Source: Thozetella sp. PMI_491
Taxonomy: Eukaryota; Ascomycota; Sordariomycetes; Chaetosphaeriales; Chaetosphaeriaceae
Assembly: GCA_021432635.1 (NCBI GenBank)
Contig: MU270065.1
Coordinates: forward strand, 248,001 to 312,000
Direction: 5' to 3'
DNA length: 64,000 nucleotides
Every line of letters starts with the position of its first letter. Positions within the stretch are counted from its first letter, which is position 1. Shown here piece after piece: positions 1 through 11,106 of this stretch. Both the position numbers and the translations under genes were made by a program. The notes beneath the pieces were generated by a model. It did not search any database. It was not told where the DNA came from and was given only the letters and a program-made list of their open reading frames with translations.

Positions 1-752
1 CCTTCAAAAAGTGCAAGGTAGCTGGCTGGAGGGGGGGTGTCCGTGGATGAAAAAAAAAAAAGAGGGTAGCTTCTCGAGGGGGCTAAGGATGGACATGACA
101 TCAGAAGGCTATTTCATGATTGGGCCGCAGCTTCTTGGAGCCCCATCGTGAGCTAGGGGGAACTGTGCCACAGGCTGTAAATCTCTCTCTGACACGCCCG
201 CAGCTACGAGCAGAGAGGAACAGGCAAACATAGGAAGGCGATAGCAAGACGAGGCAGAGTGCGCCGACATCGATTTCGGCGTCACTGATCCTCAGTGAGG
301 TCTAGAGCGGGTTTTGTCAGAGTGGGGGGTGCCATGCGTTTGGCCAAGTACCGTAAACTGCAACGTGTTGCATTTCCGTTTAGGTTAAGGGAGCTGACGC
401 AGGTGTGGCGCGAGCCAATCGAAGGAGCCACATCTTGAAGCGCAGCTCAGCTCCTGAGTGGGCTGCCTGGGAGCGGCCGTGCTCTTTCGCCCCGGGCCTG
501 AGACATTGAACCTTTTGGAGAGTACGCAACACACCCAATCGTCCATCCCCATCAAACTCCCGCTGTCCATCTAGACTTTTGGCTTGGAATACCGGCCTTG
601 GGCATCGCCGCACCGAGCATCTCCAAGACACAAACACCAGTGGACTCTTTAGCTCCCACCACTTTCCCATCCTTCTTGCCTCTGCCCGCGTGTCTGCGCC
701 GTCTGGGAGCCGCAGCTCGGGTCTTCTTGATGACCAATTCTAGGACCCCGAG
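1..752. other. 5' flank of VPS10
   Basis: No convincing gene is seen here. The stretch contains an A-run at about 50-61 and ordinary mixed sequence, and it ends directly before the VPS10 start codon. It presumably holds the VPS10 promoter and leader. The short minus-strand ORFs overlapping it show no recognisable family. Confidence 0.5.
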
Positions 753-3700
753 ATGCGAACCATGAGGGCCAGGGGAGCCTTCCGGGCCGCCGCCCTGCTC
801 ACGGCGGCCCTCTGGGCGACGCCGCTCGCCGCGAAGAACGAAAACCCGACCTTATCCGTCAACACGTTTGACCACGCGCCGAGGAATCTGAACTACTTCG
901 ACGACTCCGACATCGTCCTCTTCCAAGACTACGTCAACAACAACGTCTACCGGTCCGCCGACGGCGGCGCAAAATGGGACAAGGTTGATGCTGTTCCGAA
1001 TGGCGAGGCCTTCGCCCTGTTCATGCACGAATATGACTCGAAGCGCGCATACATCCTCACGTCCGGCATCCAGCACTACCGCACCGCGGACCAGGGCAAG
1101 ACGTGGGAGATGTTCCAGACGGACGCTGAGATGAGCATGTTCCGCGGGGATATCCTCCAGTTCCACGCCTCCGACCCGGACCGCATCATATTCAACGGCA
1201 TGGAGTGTCAGGGCATCTTCTGCGAGGAGGTGGCCATGTACACGACCGACGGCTTCAAGTCGGCCGCCAAGTACCTCCGCGGGAACACGGCCGGCTGTTG
1301 GTGGGTTAAGTCATCCCCCACATTCAGCACCGGCCAGGAGAGCCTCGACAAGACCCGGATTCTCTGCATTGTTCGCGACTCCTTCTCCCCTTTCAAGCAG
1401 GACCAGCGCTTGATGATGTCAGACAACTTCTTCCAGGCCACTTCGTCTGACGGGGTGATCAAGGAGCTCGAGCCGGACCTGGACATGAACAAGCCGGTGC
1501 AGGGCATCGTCAACGTGGCCGCGGTCAAGAAGTACCTCATGGTGGCAACTACTTCAATGAACACGGACGAGATGGCCCTCTACGTGACGGATGACACGGA
1601 AAAGTGGCACCGAGCCATCTTCCCCGAGGACCACCGCGTCCTGCAGGAAGCCTACACCGTCCTCGAGAGCACCGAATATAGCATCCAGATCGACGTCATG
1701 ACCACGCGGCCGTCGAACCCGATGGGCGTCATGTTCACTAGCAACTCCAACGGCACCTACTTCACCCGCAACATTGAGCACACGAACCGCAGCCCCCGCG
1801 GCCACGTCGACTTTGAGAAGATCTCGGGGATTCAGGGCATCTTCATGGTGAACAAGGTGGACAACTGGAAAGAAGTGGAGAAAGAAGCCAACGTCCCCAA
1901 GGAAATCCTCTCCGGAATCACTTTTGACGACGGCCGCACCTTCCAGGATGTGAAGGTGGGTGACGACCGGTTGCACCTGCACTCGGTTACCGACCTCAAC
2001 AACGTCGGCCGCGTCTTCTCCAGTCCCGCCCCGGGCCTTGTCCTTGGCAATGGCAATACCGGCAAGTTTCTCAAGGGCTACTGGGACTCCAGTCTTTTTG
2101 TCTCGGACAATGCCGGTATGACTTGGAGCAAGGCCCTCGACGGGCCTCACAAGTACGAGTTTGGTGACCAGGGGTCCATCCTCGTGGCTGTGAAGGACTC
2201 GGAGAAGTATGATGTGAGTGAGATCAGGTACTCGCTCAACCACGGCAAGGACTGGCAGACCGAAGCCCTCCCGGATGTTAAGATGCGGCCGGCCTACCTC
2301 ACCACTGTGCAAGATTCCACCAGCCTTAAGTTCGTCCTCGTCGGCGAGAAGGATAGGGATGGGCCGTACTATGTCATCTCGATCGACTTCGATGGTCTCC
2401 ACGAGGCGACTTGCAAGGACAGTGATCTGGAGGACTGGTCCGCCCGCGTGGACGACCAAGGCAAGCCGACTTGCCTGATGGGACACACCCAGAGCTACCG
2501 TCGCCGCAAGAAGGATGCCGAGTGCTTCATGAAGCAAGAGTTCCGTGACCCCGTGGCGGAAACTACCGACTGCGACTGCGAGGACCATGACTTTGAGTGC
2601 GATTTCAACTTCAAATGGGACTCGGAGAAAAAGGAATGCATTCCTGCCGGCCCGATCCCCGCGCCGGAGGGTGCTTGTAGCCGGACGGATGACAAGACCT
2701 TCAAGGGTTCCTCTGGGTGGCGCCTGATTCCCGGGAACACCTGTAAGAGGAAGGGAGGCCACCAGAAAGACGACCCTATTGACAGAGAATGCTCCGACGC
2801 CAAGGCCCCCCCGTCAGTTCCTGCTAGTGGAGATATTTCCCAGAAGAAGATCACCTTCGACGGCTCGTGGATGTTCCCCGAAATCCACTACCTGGAGCGC
2901 GGGGATTCCAGCTCCATCAAGGATGAGACCATCATCGTGCGGCCGGTCAAGATCGATAGCGAAAAGCACGTGAAGAACGGCCCGATCTACATCAGTCATA
3001 ACCACGGCAAAGATTGGAAGGTGCCCAAGGAGCTCGAGGACGTCCAGATCTGGGCTATCATTCCTCACCGCCACTTCAAGGACATGGTCTTCTTTTTGAC
3101 GTATGACGAGAAGGTCATGTACACCATCGATAGTGGTGAGCATTTCCACAGCTTCAAAGCCCCTTACAAGGCCATGTGGGACGTCAAAGACGGCCCATTT
3201 CCCCTTGCCTTCCACCCGGATAAGAAAGACTGGCTTCTCTGGACGGGCCGCAAGTGCGATGGTGAAACCTGCTATGCTGCGACTTCCGTGACCACCGACC
3301 GTGGAGACAACTGGGAAACTGTCTCTCGCTATGCGGAGCGTTGCGAATTCACTGGTGGTACCGCGTTCGAGAAGTACGGCCACCGCGACAAGCAGCAGGT
3401 CGTCTGCCTGCAGCACGCTCGCGAAGACTCGGACGGCGAGAACCCCTTGGAGCTCGTCAGCTCAGATGATTGGTTCAAGAACACGAAAACCCAGGCAACC
3501 AATGTCAAAGACTTTGCGACTATGGCCGAATTCATCGTGGTCGCCACCGAGGACAAAGAGAAGGGTACCCTGCAAGCCCATGCCAGTGTCGACGGCAAGC
3601 GGTTCGCCGACGCACACTTCCCTCCCTTCCTTGACGTTCCCCACCAGCACGGCTACACCGTCCTAGAGAGCTCTACTCATGCTGTCAACCTTTTCCTCGT

Positions 3701-5424
3701 CACCCAGACCAAGTCTGACCGCCAGCATGGCACCTTGCTCAAGAGCAACTCGAACGGGACGTCATACGTGCTCAGTATCGACGGCGTCAACTGCGACTGG
3801 GAGTACTACGTCGACTTTGAGAAGATGCTCGGCGTGGAAGGCGTCGCTGTGGTGAACGTAGTGGCGAATCCCGATGAAGATGCCCCCAAGAAGCTCCAGA
3901 CTAAGATCACGCACAACGATGGCGCAACCTGGCGGTATCTCCCGCCGCCCAAGACCGATGCGGAGGGCAAAAAGTTTTCTTGCAGCAGCGCCTCTGGCGA
4001 CGAAAAATGTGCCCTCCACATTCACGGCTACACCGAACGCAGGGACCGCCGCAAGACATACTCATCAGCTAGCGCCGTCGGCCTTATGTTCGCCGTAGGG
4101 AACGTCGGCTCGGAGCTTGGATCGGTCAAGGACGTCGACACCTACATGACGACCGATGCCGGCATCACCTGGAAGCAGGCAAAGAAGGGCCGCTGGACCT
4201 GGGCTTTCGGTGACCAAGGCTCCGTCATTGTTCTGGTGCAGACTGCGCAGGAGGGCAAGACAGACACGCTCTACTACTCGACGGACGAAGGCGCCTCCTG
4301 GAAGGAATACAAGTTCTCGGAAGAAAAGGTTCCTGTAACCGACATCTCGACACTGCGATCGGGTGGCTCGAGGAACTTCTTGCTGTGGACCGAAGTGGGA
4401 GAGACGCTCTCCAGCATCAACGTCGACTTCTCCGGTTTGACCGACAAGATGTGCGAGAACGACGAGTATGATGCTGGCAAGTCAGACTACTACATCTGGT
4501 CGCCCGAGCATCCAGAGACAAAGGACGGTTGTCTCTTCGGCCACCAGACCCAATATCTGCGCAAGAAGCCCGAGAGAAACTGCTACAACGACTTCAAGAT
4601 GCAGCATTTCTACGGCGAAAAGAACTGCACCTGCAGCCGGCAGGACTACGAATGGTACGTCTACTTAGTTTCGCGATCACCCCGTTCCCCTTACTCTCGA
4701 TTAGCCTCGTTTATCTTCCGTGTCTGGCAAATGCTAACTTAGCCCTACCAGCGACTACAACTACGAGGTGAACAGCTTCGGCCTCTGCGAGCTAGTCAAA
4801 GGCTTGCAGGCCTTGGATAAGGAGACCTGGTGCAAGGAGCATCCGGGCGAGTTCGAGTTCTACGAGCCCACCGGCTACCGTCGCCTCCCGCTCACAACCT
4901 GCAAAGACGGTAAAGAGTTTGATAAGGCGTCAACCCCGAGCGCCTGCCCGGGCCACGAAGACGAGTTCGACAAGGCTCACGCCGGTCCCTCCGGAGTGGT
5001 GCTATTCTTCGCCATCACGATCCCCTTCGCCCTCGCCGGCGCTATCGGCTGGTACGTGTGGCGCAACTGGAGCGGCAAGTTCGGGCAGATTCGGCTTGGC
5101 GAGCCCGGCGGCGGTGGCTTCGGCGGCGCCGCCCTCGACACCGACCAGCCTTGGGTCAAGTACCCCATCGTCGCGGTATCGGCTGTGGTCGCTGCCGTTG
5201 CCGCCCTGCCGCTTGTGGTTGGCGCGGTGTGGAGGATGGGCAAGGGTGCTGCCGAACGCTGGGGTCTGCTGGATGGCAGCCGTGGCAGCTGGAGCCGATT
5301 GGGTGGTGACGGCACACGGAGGTTTACCACGCGGGACAGCTTCGCGAGGGGCCGGGGCGACTATGCGATTGTGGACGACGACGAAGGGGAGCTGCTCGGC
5401 GACGACAGCGATGAGGATGTATGA
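753..5424 (+). CDS. VPS10: Vacuolar protein sorting/targeting receptor Vps10 (sortilin family)
   Basis: Type I sorting receptor that carries vacuolar hydrolases such as carboxypeptidase Y from the late Golgi to the prevacuolar compartment and is recycled by retromer (family knowledge). There are two exons, 753-4654 and 4752-5424. The 97-nt GT-AG intron restores a Cys codon in a DYECDYNYE-type motif, giving 1524 aa, the usual fungal length. Visible parts are a signal peptide (residues 1-27, ending ATPLAA), two luminal Vps10 beta-propeller modules (about 50-680 and 720-1330) each with Asp-box-like strands (SADGGAKW, TTDAGITW) and a Cys-rich 10CC-type segment, a TM helix at about 1382-1404, a second hydrophobic stretch at about 1438-1461, and an acidic cytosolic tail ending DDSDEDV. 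The start was chosen as the first ATG, which places the signal peptide at the N-terminus. The large antisense ORFs within it are shadows of GC-rich codons. Confidence 0.96.
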
Positions 5425-8400
5425 GAAAAAAAGGAAATGGTCCAAAAAAAATCGGAATAGGGCTGCATGGGAGAAGAGTGAGTGCGTGTTTCGACATGTT
5501 CGCACGGCCTTGAACCGAGCGAATCAAGATATACCACAACACGATACATGACGACGGGAAGCAGGATGGGAAAGAGATGATGGCTACGCCCACAACGCTG
5601 CTTTAGCAACCGGCCTGACACACAACCTACTACTGCTGGGTTTTAAGTTTTTTTTTTTTTTTTTTTATATTTTGACCACATTCTTCGTGCCTGTGGCTTG
5701 AATAACCTACTTGTACTACCAAACACTACTTCTCGCTCCAGCGGTCGATCTGTCTTTCTTTTATGTATGGTATCATAGAGCCCCTGAGGGGGGAGAGATT
5801 AGCATGGACGGGACTGGTTAGACAAGCTTATCTGAACTCTTATGGAAACTCGGCCCTGGGGTCCGTGTGCTCTTATGTGCCAACCTATCGACTCGCTCCC
5901 AGACTAGAACAGAAGCTGGTGAGGCGTACCAGAAGCTGCTCAGCACCCGCAGTAGAGTTCAAGGGTGCTCTGCCAAAGCAGATTTTTAACAGGAGAGCCT
6001 CAAGAAGAGATCTTGCAGCCCACACCAGGCCGAACGGCCGAGAGGAAGGGCGGCCTTCCCCTGTCCTGTAACCTTTTTTTTTCTTTTCTCTCGCGCCCCC
6101 GAGACAACTGCCGGCTCACCGACCTGCAGGAGCTAGGGCGACAGTCGAAGCTCGAGGCAACGGCAGAGCAAAGGCGGGGATTCGCATCGATAGATCGGTT
6201 TCAAACTACGTCCTCAGCATGGCCGGGCCTGCATCGTCTACGAAGAGGTGTGAGATCTCGGCTCGGGGTGCAACGGATCATGTCCTCCAACGGCGGTGGG
6301 TAGGACAGTAGTGAACTCGGCGCGTGCCTACGCATTTCTTGCCTACTCGAGAGACACCGCTACCCACGGGTATCCTAGGGCATAGCTAGGGTCCCGCTCC
6401 AGCCTGCGTCCCGCGATCGGTGGCAACAAGAGGAAGCCGGCGAGTTAGATCCGAGGAAAAACCTCATTTTCCCTCTGTCTCTCTCTCCGACCCCCGTAAG
6501 AGCCAAGGACCCAACCGAGAGACATGGTCTAGGCTGCGCGGTCCGATAGCAAGCCAATGCCGGTCAGGGAAGCCAGGCGCGGCAGCAGCGACGCCCGCAC
6601 CTGTCTCAGAAAACACATGGCCGTGTTTTTTTTTTTCCTTCCCTGGCGGCCGTCCGGATTTGGTGGCGCAAACCCTTCGGGCCGCACCTGTTCAGACTTG
6701 TTCGAGGGACTGCCCGCCGTGAGACAGAATGAAACGGCGGGCTCCGATCTGCGCTGATCTGCCTGTCAAGACCCTGACGGGAGCCACATGTCAAGCTGGC
6801 TTCGCGAGCAAGCGAGTGAGCAAGCCACTCAAAGCCCACTCTGTAGGCAGGGGCGAGCCGGTACTTGCCGGCCATCGTAGATAGTCACGAAGACATTGCC
6901 TCCCTTCCAGGAGAGACTGCGTGTTGTCTCCAGCGCCCCGCTCGTGGGACTCGTGGACCTCCAGCCTCTTGGCTGGGGCCTCATAACAGTCAAGTCCTTC
7001 TTTTGTTTGTCCCCCTGCTTCCCGGCCCTTCCCCCCCCCCCCCCTTTTTTTTTGTCCCTAAGCCCTCTTACGGCCCTTCTTCTGCCGGGGCGGTGAGGCT
7101 TAGTGGGAGGAAGACAGATACGGTTGTCGATCGCGCCTCCACGGGGAAGGTCGACGTGATCGATCCGCAAAGCCCCAAAGAGCAAGACATCCACCAAACT
7201 AAGAAGGCTGGCTGGCCTCGACGCAACTGCATGCCGATCTCAAGGCCAGCCGTGGCGGGGGATGGGAGGCAGAAGAAACAAAAGGTTGTCGTCATCCCCT
7301 GCAGGCGCATCCAGGGCCTCCACGGCCGGGGCGGGCAGAAGAGAGAGAGAGAGACGGGCATGGCGAGACCTGGCCATCCGGCAGCAGAAGGGCAGCGCAC
7401 CACGGGCCTTCGGTGTGGGCTGTCTCAGGCCCCGAGGCCGGTCCTGCTCACAAAACGACTGCTCAGAGTGACATTCTACTCCGGAGTGCCTCGCGAGCCT
7501 CACCCGGCGGGGCCGCGCTGGTGCCCCCCCCCCCCTTTTTGTTCAACGCTGCCCAAAAGCATAACACACTATTACCCAGTGTGGACCGGCCGAGGCTTGG
7601 GAGGGCTTGCGTGAACCCGGACGACATCACGATCATCCCGCATCCTTGCCACCCGCTCGAGCCTCCTGCCGAGCGGGCCCCCCTCCCCTCCTCTCATCCC
7701 CCCCCCCCCGGGTTGGGTGAACTGGATGCGCCAATCTTTTGCCCCGTTCCGCCCCGGGCACAGGATGGCATGTGCGCGTGCGAGTCCGGGCGCCGGCCTT
7801 GGCGCGGAGCACCCTGGGTGGTTTTGTTTGTCAAACGTCGAGGAAGGCGTAAGGCCCAAGATAGAAACCCCCTGTTAAGGCCAGGCAGGGGCGCTGTGTG
7901 CGCAGTCCGGCCCTCGCCTTCGCCCCCCGCTTGCTGGCCTCCCCTGTGCTACAGTATCCTCGTTGAGCCAAATATTGCTTCTGTCACACGCAATACGAAG
8001 AAAGGGGGGGTGTGTGGACATACATACTACAATGACGAAAGTCCCGACCCCCCCGGGGTGTCTTGGGTGAAAAGGCAAGCTCGAAAATCGAGACGAGCTG
8101 GTTGCCGTATAGTTGAGGGCTCTCTTCTGCTGTTTCGGCCAATCCCCACCAAATAATAGAGCCTATCATGGGGGATCATCAGCATCGATAGGGACTGTAC
8201 TGTACTGTACGTCTTTGCGGTCTTGTGTGGGCACTGGCAGGCTGGGAAGTCCTTGGGCCATAGGGTAGGATTCGGCAGATGCTTTGCATAAGGGGGGAGG
8301 TCCTAATTTGTGACTGATATGTCCAGGGGGGCGAGGAGGCCGCGGGGCTTGGCCACCGTCTGTCCGCCGTCTGTCGCTCAGCGGCTTCACTTTTGTCCAT

Positions 8401-11106
8401 TGCGACTTGCGGCGCCAACTCCCCCGCAAGCTGCTGCTCGAGCATTGGGTAGGCACCCTAGCCAAGCTTACTTACCGTCCGGCCAAAAAAGGGGGCCTCC
8501 TTTCGACAGTACAAAAGTACGAAATGTCACAGACCAGAGCTCCCTGCCCTCTCGTCGTCGGTTCTCTGCCAAGTGGACTCGCTGCCCGGCCTGTCCCTGC
8601 ATGTCCTCTGACATCGCCTAGCTTTAATTTTGGGTATGTGGATTGGCGGAGTCGATTATAATCATAACTGCCATGCGGTCTATCGCGTTCCTCCGCCCGC
8701 AATCTAGCAGCGATGCCGAGAATCCACTCCTGGGCTTGCGGAGCCTCTCTGCGCCCACGTCCTGTCCTCTAGTAATTAATTAGTCTGTACGAATACCGGG
8801 CGTGTTCCATAGTAATTAGCCCAGCCTCGAGGCAGTCGGGGCAGTCGGGGGGGGAGTCGGGGCAGTCAGGGCAGTCTAGGACGGTCAGCAGTACCGGGGA
8901 GGTGGATATCGCACGGTTTCGCACCCTAGTTGGTTTCCCTAGCTCCAGCCGAGCGAAACCACTACTATGGTACAGCACTAGGCCTAGCTGCTACGGAGTG
9001 TTTGCCGAGCCCCATCAAAGTCTCGCAGGCGCCAGTCTCGGAACCAAGTTTTCCTGGTTCGATCGCGCGTGCGCGCGTCGTCATGCCAAAGGACCACCCA
9101 TTGCCATCTCGATAATTGCGTGGATCCCCCACCGGTTGCCTGCCTGCCTGCGCATCGTTGCAGACTTGGTCCAAGTTTGCTTCCCGTCCCGGGTCCGTGG
9201 TCGGGAGCGCGGGGGGGAAGGCAGCACCCAAGTTGTCAGGCAAGCAGGCAACTAGGGCACACAGCCCGTGCGTGGGGGGAGGAAAGGGGGAAGGGGGGGG
9301 GGGAAGGCACAGAAGGCACAGAATCTCGTGGCAGACGGGAGCAATACGCACTCACACCCTATCTTCGCTTCTATAATACTACGCTGGAACAAACAAATAA
9401 ACCCCAAATAAAATAAAATAAAATCAACGGCCCAGGCGCCGGACGGCAAATTCCATCCAGTAGCCTCAAGCGGCTCCCGGCGGGGGCGAAATCCAGGGCA
9501 CGTCCGTCGAAACTCAGACCAGGTACAGGCTTGGGAGGCACATCCTCTACACAGACTACCTATAGTCTGTGTGGCTTTGTCCATCGAAGAACCCTGCCCA
9601 GCCAGGCGCTCAGGCCTCGCGTTTTCTTCCTTCGTCCACGGCTTGTCATAAACCCGCGCCGCTCAGCTCACCCATTTTCCCTTTGCGTGTCTAGTAGTAC
9701 ATAATAGCACCGCTTCATGGCGGGGGTTAAGAGGTCGGCGACGCTATACAAGCGCTATTATAGACTCCCCGAGGCACCTCCAGACTCCTGGGCCCTCGCG
9801 CCGGCGCTGCCCTTCCCCCCCGCTGCTCCACGGTGCTGCATCGACCTGCTGCGTTACCGAGCTAGAGTAGGTAGTCGGGGCTAGCTACAACTGCTGGGGG
9901 CCGCACGGGTGCCATGTAGGATAATAGGAGAGAGGAGTGGCGCGAGGGCCACGGCGAGGAGCAAATTTGCGCTTGCACGCTGCAGCTTAACGACGTCCCA
10001 CCACGCCTCTTTGCCCCCTCCTCCGACCCACTCGCCCGTTGATGCTGCATGCTCTGATGTTTCGTGGTGTATCACGGCCTTAGAACGCCACCCTAACTCT
10101 GTCGATAATGATACCTTTGGGGGGGTTCCTGGTCAGCCCGGGCGGGGGGCCGGGCCATCTACAATGTAGGTGCGCGACATCTCGCCGCTCCTCGCAGGAA
10201 TATTGATACGCCTAGACCAAGAAGAGCCATCGTAGCGGAGCCAGCCCCCAGGGCATTGCACCAGAAACAGGACGTGGTATGCACTACGTACATACATAGC
10301 ACATCTCGTCTGTGGCCCACCTAGCCAAGCACAGCTCAGACCAAAACACCGCCAGGGGAGACCCTAGTTTAGTTTATGGGACGACAGGCACCCTGGCGCG
10401 GCCCAACTCGCCCCCCCCCCCGACTCTTCTGCCATCCCAACTCTTACCGTGGAGCCAATGCTAACGTCAAGGGCCCAATTATGCTAGGTTCATTCACCAA
10501 GTAAGGCTTCATGAGGTCTGGTCTGTGTCTCTGTAAGGTATGATGATTTTGTTTTGTTGTTCTGGCTAGGTTACCTCCGGGATTGTAGACAGACTCGAGA
10601 ATCGGTACCTGCCCCTCCTCACTTTGTTGTTCCTGCTGCCGCCGACTCTTCTAGAGCGCTGTGGTCGACCGCGCCATGAAACACCTGCCCAATGAGTAAT
10701 GCAATGATATGTTCTAAATACATAGTAACGCCACGGCGATGCTGGAGGGTGACCTCCTAAAATTGGCCACAACCTCACCCAAGTTCGTAACAGACATGAA
10801 AGAAAGGAGACGGATGTGGGGGGGAGATATAGAGAGAGAGAGATAGCGTGGTCAGTGGCCTCTATTGTGGCACAAGAAGCAGGTTGGGTATATCGTATTT
10901 TGACGAAACAACCCAAAACAAGATCGCGCCCGAAAAAGGGGAAAGTCGGGGCCGTCGTTTGTTGTTCGTATCGAGGATTAAAAGGTTACTGTCAACGTGA
11001 TCGGTAGAAGTTGAGGTGTGCTGCAGGCACATGGGCAGGCCAGGTCCCGCAACCCTAGCACAGTCTCGTCGGTCAGGAGTGTTGTGTCGGTGGGGGTAGG
11101 ACTCGC
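5425..11106. other. 5.7-kb gene-free intergenic region
   Basis: I find no supportable gene. The sequence is rich in homopolymers: a T-run near 5648-5667, C-runs near 7030-7045, 7525-7537 and 7698-7710, and G-runs near 9290-9302. There is also an AAATA run near 9405-9424, a decamer repeat at 8823-8880 and GTACTGTAC copies at 8197-8210. The ORFs of 247-249 aa between 6865 and 8156 run through poly-C tracts, have no domain and are compositional. The region lies between the 3' ends of two convergent genes, so it need not be a promoter. A non-coding RNA or a decayed element cannot be excluded. Confidence 0.6.
8823..8880. repeat. Short tandem repeat of GGGGCAGTC units
   Basis: Five or so imperfect copies of a 9-10 bp unit (GGCAGTCGGG), with one G-run expansion. 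It lies in intergenic DNA and has no coding capacity that I recognise. It could be a simple minisatellite. The G-tracts could in principle fold into a quadruplex on the plus strand. Confidence 0.7.

Noticed and set aside
1554-2762. 402-aa minus-strand ORF inside VPS10
   Set aside because: It mirrors the real frame of a GC-rich gene, has no domain, and VPS10 is unambiguous on the plus strand.
6865-8156. ORFs of 247-249 aa on the plus strand
   Set aside because: They cross several poly-C tracts, have no recognisable domain and show no plausible splice structure.
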